This document shows positions 61,099-64,000 of a stretch of 64,000 nucleotides of DNA, in pieces. The DNA lies in assembly GCA_021295965.1 (NCBI GenBank), contig JAGWBI010000002.1, forward strand, positions 103,133 through 167,132, written 5' to 3'. The DNA comes from Dehalococcoidia bacterium. GTDB lineage: Bacteria; Chloroflexota; Dehalococcoidia; Lucifugimonadales; UBA3495. Made by a program: the position numbers and the translations under genes. The notes beneath the pieces were generated by a model, which had not been told where the DNA came from, did not search any database, and saw only the letters and a list, made by a program, of their open reading frames with translations. How positions within the stretch are numbered: the stretch's first letter is position 1; the number at the start of each line of letters is the position of its first letter.

Positions 61099-62484
61099 TT
61101 ACGCCACGGACTCCTCGTAACGTTGCAACTCGTCAAACCGCATCAGCGTATCCCGGAAATACAGGTGGAAACTCCCCGTCGGCCCGTGCCGGTGCTTGGC
61201 AACGATCAGCTCCACCAGGTTGCGCGGATAGGGACGGCCGGGGTTGTGCTGCTCCCATTCTTCTTCCGTGAAGTTGCGGTCCTCCCGATAGAGGAAAGTC
61301 ACCACGTCAGCGTCCTGCTCGATGCTGCCGCTGTCGCGCAGGTCCGAGAGTTGCGGGCGGTGGCCCGGCCGGCTCTCCACAACGCGGCTCAATTGCGAGC
61401 AGGTGAAGACTGGAACGTTAAGATCCCGCGCCATCCCTTTCAGGGATCGGGAAATCTCGCTGATCTCCTGGACCCGGTTTTCGCCGTAACCCTGCCTGCG
61501 GTTGCTGCCCTGTATCAGCTGCAGGTAGTCCACCACCAGGAAGTCCAAACCGTGTTCCAATTTCAGCCGCTGAGCTTTGCTTCGCATTTCCATCGTGGAC
61601 TGGAAAGGGGTATCGTCGATGAAAACGGGCAGGCCGGACAACACGCCCACGGCGTCTGAAATCACGTTCTGTTCGTTTTCTGAAAGCAGTCCCAATCGGA
61701 GCCGGTGGGAGTCCACACCCGACTCTGCCACCAGCATTCGCATGGCGACCTGTTCCCGGCTCATCTCAAGGCTGAATATCCCACAAACCTGTCCAGCCTT
61801 GGCTGCATTGGTGCAGATATTCAGAGCCAGACTGCTTTTGCCCAACCCGGGCCTTGCGCCGACTATGAGCAGGTCCGACCGCTGCATCCCGCCCAGCAGG
61901 CTGTCCAAGTCGCCGTAGCCGCTCTGCAACGGCGGCTCGTCGGTCAGCGATACGTCGCCGATGTCGCCTTGTAGGTACACGTCCAAAACGGAGCTCAGCG
62001 GTACAAACCCCCGGTCGTTGTTGGTGGGCTGTACCTGAAACAGCACTTCGACCGCCTGCCTCATGGTGTCGTCGGCGTCCTGGCTGTCTTCAAACCCCAA
62101 TTCGGCGATGCGGTTTCCGGCGTCGATCAGTCTTCGTTTGGCCGCCGTGTCCGCGACGATGCCGGCGTAGTGTTCGACGTTCACCGACGTCGGCGTACCC
62201 GAAATCAGCTGACCCAGATACGCCAGTCCGCCCACTTGTTCCAGGCGGTTCTGCCTCTGCAGTTCCCGGGCGACGGTAATCTGGTCCACGGCTTCCTGCC
62301 GCCCGAACACGGCGATGCAGGCGGCAAAGCAGAACTGGTTGCGGGCCCGGTGGAAATCCTCCGGCTTGATTATGGGCATGACCCGTAACAGAGCGTCGCC
62401 GTCGATCAGCAACCCGCCGAGCACTGCCGACTCCGCCTCGTGGTCGTACGGCAGTTGCCGTTCACTGTACTGGGCGACGACCAC
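61099..62484 (-). CDS. dnaB: Replicative DNA helicase
   Basis: A 461-residue DnaB. The N-terminal domain (PYDHEAESAVLGGLLIDGDALLRV...) and the RecA-like C-terminal domain with Walker A GARPGLGKSSLALNI are clear. Further hallmarks are VCGIFSLEMSREQVAMRML, LDFLVVDYLQLIQG and the DLRDSGSIEQDADVVTFLYR arginine-finger region. It unwinds DNA ahead of the replication fork. GTG 62484 follows GAGGAATAA, with the rplI stop inside. rplI-dnaB adjacency is common in bacteria. Confidence 0.97.
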   Translation of the reverse strand: MVVAQYSERQLPYDHEAESAVLGGLLIDGDALLRVMPIIKPEDFHRARNQFCFAACIAVFGRQEAVDQITVARELQRQNRLEQVGGLAYLGQLISGTPTSVNVEHYAGIVADTAAKRRLIDAGNRIAELGFEDSQDADDTMRQAVEVLFQVQPTNNDRGFVPLSSVLDVYLQGDIGDVSLTDEPPLQSGYGDLDSLLGGMQRSDLLIVGARPGLGKSSLALNICTNAAKAGQVCGIFSLEMSREQVAMRMLVAESGVDSHRLRLGLLSENEQNVISDAVGVLSGLPVFIDDTPFQSTMEMRSKAQRLKLEHGLDFLVVDYLQLIQGSNRRQGYGENRVQEISEISRSLKGMARDLNVPVFTCSQLSRVVESRPGHRPQLSDLRDSGSIEQDADVVTFLYREDRNFTEEEWEQHNPGRPYPRNLVELIVAKHRHGPTGSFHLYFRDTLMRFDELQRYEESVA

Positions 62485-62489
62485 GCGAG

Positions 62490-62939
62490 TTATTCCTCAA
62501 TGGACGCAATGACGTTCACGGTGGCGCGGATTTCGCTTGACAGGTTGAGGACTACCTCATACTCGCCCGGTTCGCGGATGGGTTCGACGCCGTTGGTGAT
62601 GCGCCGGTCCATGTCCCGTTCCAGCAACTCGCCCAACGCATCGGAGATACGCGCGCCGCTGATGGCGCCGTAGTACCGGCCGGTAGGGGTGACCCGACCC
62701 GTGATAGTAACTGTCAGGTTGTCCAGCGCTTCCGCCAGTTCTTCGACGACCTGGGTTTCCCGCGCCCGCTGTTGGTCGCCTTCGTTCTTGACTTTTTCCA
62801 GGCGCTTGAGCGTTTCGTCGGTGGCGATTTCGGCCAGGCCCTTCGGGAGCAGGTAGTTGCGGGCGTAACCTCGGGAAACTCGCCTCACCTCGCCGGCTCG
62901 GGCTTTGTCGGGAACGTCCACCAGAAACAACATCATCAT
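62490..62939 (-). CDS. rplI: 50S ribosomal protein L9
   Basis: A 149-residue L9 of standard length. The N-terminal rRNA-binding domain MLFLVDVPDKARAGEVRRVSRGYARNYLLPKGLAEIAT is canonical; a long connecting helix (LEKVKNEGDQQRARETQ) and the C-terminal domain follow. Three ATGs in a row (62939, 62936, 62933) are possible starts; GAGGG fits 62939. It starts the replication operon on the minus strand, dnaB following 5 bp later. Confidence 0.96.
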   Translation of the reverse strand: MMMLFLVDVPDKARAGEVRRVSRGYARNYLLPKGLAEIATDETLKRLEKVKNEGDQQRARETQVVEELAEALDNLTVTITGRVTPTGRYYGAISGARISDALGELLERDMDRRITNGVEPIREPGEYEVVLNLSSEIRATVNVIASIEE

Positions 62940-63039
62940 AAGGCAAACCCTCTTAGTTCAAACCGACTTGCCCCTGAATTTGGCCAGCCAGGCGCCGAAA
63001 TGGTGAATGGCGCAGTTGAACGGTGCATTCGGTGCAGAC

Positions 63040-63045
63040 ATTATA
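63040..63045 (-). promoter_or_regulatory. -10-like hexamer upstream of rplI
   Basis: TATAAT on the minus strand lies 101 bp before the rplI ATG in the divergent gap to tenA. No matching -35 box is present at 16-18 bp. It is listed because it is the only consensus hexamer in this gap. Confidence 0.35.
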
Positions 63046-63194
63046 GACGATGCGCTCGCGCCGGCGATACGGCCTCCTGTCATCGCTTCGCTCGTTCCCG
63101 AGGTGGCCCGTGCTTCCCCGTTGACTGGGGTCCATTGCTGGCCTACCCTCTGGGCGCAAATCACACTAGTCAGCGCCAGATGGAGGTGCCCGCC

Positions 63195-63860
63195 ATGTCA
63201 TTTTGCGACGATGTCGAACGCGAATCCGAAGCGCAGCGCGAGGCGATGGCCTTCCACCCCTTCGTACAAGGTATCGGCGAAGGCACGTTGCCCCTGGATC
63301 GGTTCAAGCACTTCATCACCCAAGATTACGTCTATCTCATTGACTTCGCCCGCTGTTTGGCCCTGGCCGCCGCCAAAGCGCCTGACCTGCCGGCAATGTC
63401 GTGGTTCGCCCGCGCCGTGGACTACATCCTCAACACTGAGATGGACCTGCACCGCTCCTACTGCGCCCAGTTTGGCATCACCGAGGCCGAGCTCGACGCT
63501 ACCCGGCATGCTCCAACCTGCTACTCGTACACCAGCTACCTGCTGCGCGTCGCCCACCAGGGAACCTTCGGGGAGTTGGTCGCCGCGGTTCTTCCGTGCA
63601 TCTGGGGCTATTGGCGCGTCGGCGAGCGATTGGCCGACCGGGGACTACCCGACCATCCGGGATACGCACAATGGATCGAGATGTACGCCGCTCCGGAGCA
63701 GCGGGCAGTCGCCGAAGAGTGCCGCGCCATCTGCGACCGCGTCGCCGCTGTCGCCGGCCCCGCCGAAATCGCGGCCATGAAAGAAGCCTACATCACTTGC
63801 ACCCGCTACGAGCAGGCATTCTGGGAAATGGGCTGGACCTTGGAGAACTGGCCCGTCTAA
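63195..63860 (+). CDS. tenA: TenA family protein (thiaminase II)
   Basis: A 221-residue helical TenA-like protein. MAFHPFVQGIGEGTLPLDRFKHFITQDYVYLIDFARCLALAAAKAP is the characteristic first part with the conserved D near 44; TSYLLRVAHQGTFGELVAAVLPCIWGYWRVG contains the expected cysteine of the active site. TenA hydrolyses aminopyrimidine degradation products of thiamin in salvage. GGAGG precedes ATG 63195; the frame is open far upstream but only this start is plausible. I see no TPP riboswitch in the leader. Confidence 0.9.
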   Translation: MSFCDDVERESEAQREAMAFHPFVQGIGEGTLPLDRFKHFITQDYVYLIDFARCLALAAAKAPDLPAMSWFARAVDYILNTEMDLHRSYCAQFGITEAELDATRHAPTCYSYTSYLLRVAHQGTFGELVAAVLPCIWGYWRVGERLADRGLPDHPGYAQWIEMYAAPEQRAVAEECRAICDRVAAVAGPAEIAAMKEAYITCTRYEQAFWEMGWTLENWPV

Positions 63861-63921
63861 CTGAGGTCCCGGCCCTTCCGGACCGGGCAAAGGATCGGAG
63901 ACGGCGCCGTCAGTGCGGATT

Positions 63922-63996
63922 TGGTCGGGGTGGGCAGATTCGAACTGCCGATCTCCTGCTCCCAAAGCAGGCGCCTTGCCGCTAGGCCACACCCCG
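63922..63996 (-). tRNA. tRNA-Pro(UGG), with encoded CCA end
   Basis: The minus strand folds into a full cloverleaf. Acceptor arms CGGGGTG/CACCCCG; D-arm GCC...GGC; anticodon stem CCTGC/GCAGG with loop TTTGGGA, so anticodon UGG (Pro, CCA codons); T-arm GGCAG-TTCGAAT-CTGCC. Discriminator A is followed by CCA encoded in the DNA (63924-63922). C1-G72, A73 and G37 are typical of proline tRNAs. It converges with tenA. Confidence 0.96.
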
Positions 63997-64000
63997 ACGC

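Noticed and set aside
63061..63194. A TPP riboswitch before tenA
   Set aside because: The CTGAGA-like core and the ACC...GAACCTG elements of a THI box are not present.

Overview
This window is about 58-60% GC and densely packed. It looks like a chromosomal segment of an uncultivated Chloroflexota bacterium, most likely in the SAR202/Dehalococcoidia neighbourhood. That placement is inferred from gene content: a giant DUF2298 (Chlor_Arch_YYY) membrane protein, an 11-gene complex I operon without nuoEFG, several luciferase-like flavin oxidoreductases, and scattered small catabolic genes (MmgE/PrpD, FAH, CMD, GlcG-like, SMP-30). No rRNA, CRISPR array, integrase or complete insertion sequence is visible.

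Layout. 1-5.5 kb: the end of a peptide-ABC transporter operon, two beta-propeller proteins and an orphan gene. 5.5-10.1 kb: sodium symporter, zinc-ribbon membrane protein, FAH-family enzyme, a MITE-like repeat and a PH-like membrane protein. 10.3-14.3 kb: argD and argG converging, an orphan gene and a nitroreductase. 14.5-28.3 kb: an accessory-metabolism mosaic of aminotransferase, Uma2, three LLM flavin oxidoreductases, lipoprotein, SDR, MmgE/PrpD, HPP, alpha/beta hydrolase, CMD, GlcG-like, ABM and cytidylate-kinase-like genes. 28.4-31.7 kb: rpsO-pnp, followed by about 1 kb with no supportable gene. 32.7-35.6 kb: TolB-like lipoprotein, flavin-reductase-like protein and a CinA/nucleotidyltransferase fusion. 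35.6-47.7 kb: the nuo operon A-B-C-D-H-I-J-K-L-M-N behind a good sigma70-type promoter, interrupted by two HicB-like proteins, a Uma2 protein and a double CxCxxC mini-protein. 47.8-56 kb: small membrane protein, LOG/TIGR00725 protein, eno, gap and the 1588-residue glycosyltransferase-DUF2298 fusion. 56-58.9 kb: an oxidoreductase, then a two-gene module containing a UGSC-family selenoprotein read through an in-frame UGA. 59-63 kb: rplI-dnaB-dnaD-like-dnaC-like replication operon. 63.2-64 kb: tenA and tRNA-Pro(UGG).

The most noteworthy item is the selenoprotein gene at 57265-57816 (minus strand). A conventional gene caller would split or truncate it at the UGA in the U-G-S-C motif, and a short hairpin with bacterial SECIS-like geometry lies just downstream of that UGA. 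Other points of interest are the extra small proteins inside the complex I operon, the tandem-AAA helicase-loader-like protein, the CinA-nucleotidyltransferase fusion, an in-frame repeat expansion inside the DUF2298 gene, and a family of near-perfect GGGGCGAA palindromes in intergenic spaces.

All calls rest on reading the sequence and on recognising family motifs. No database search was run.
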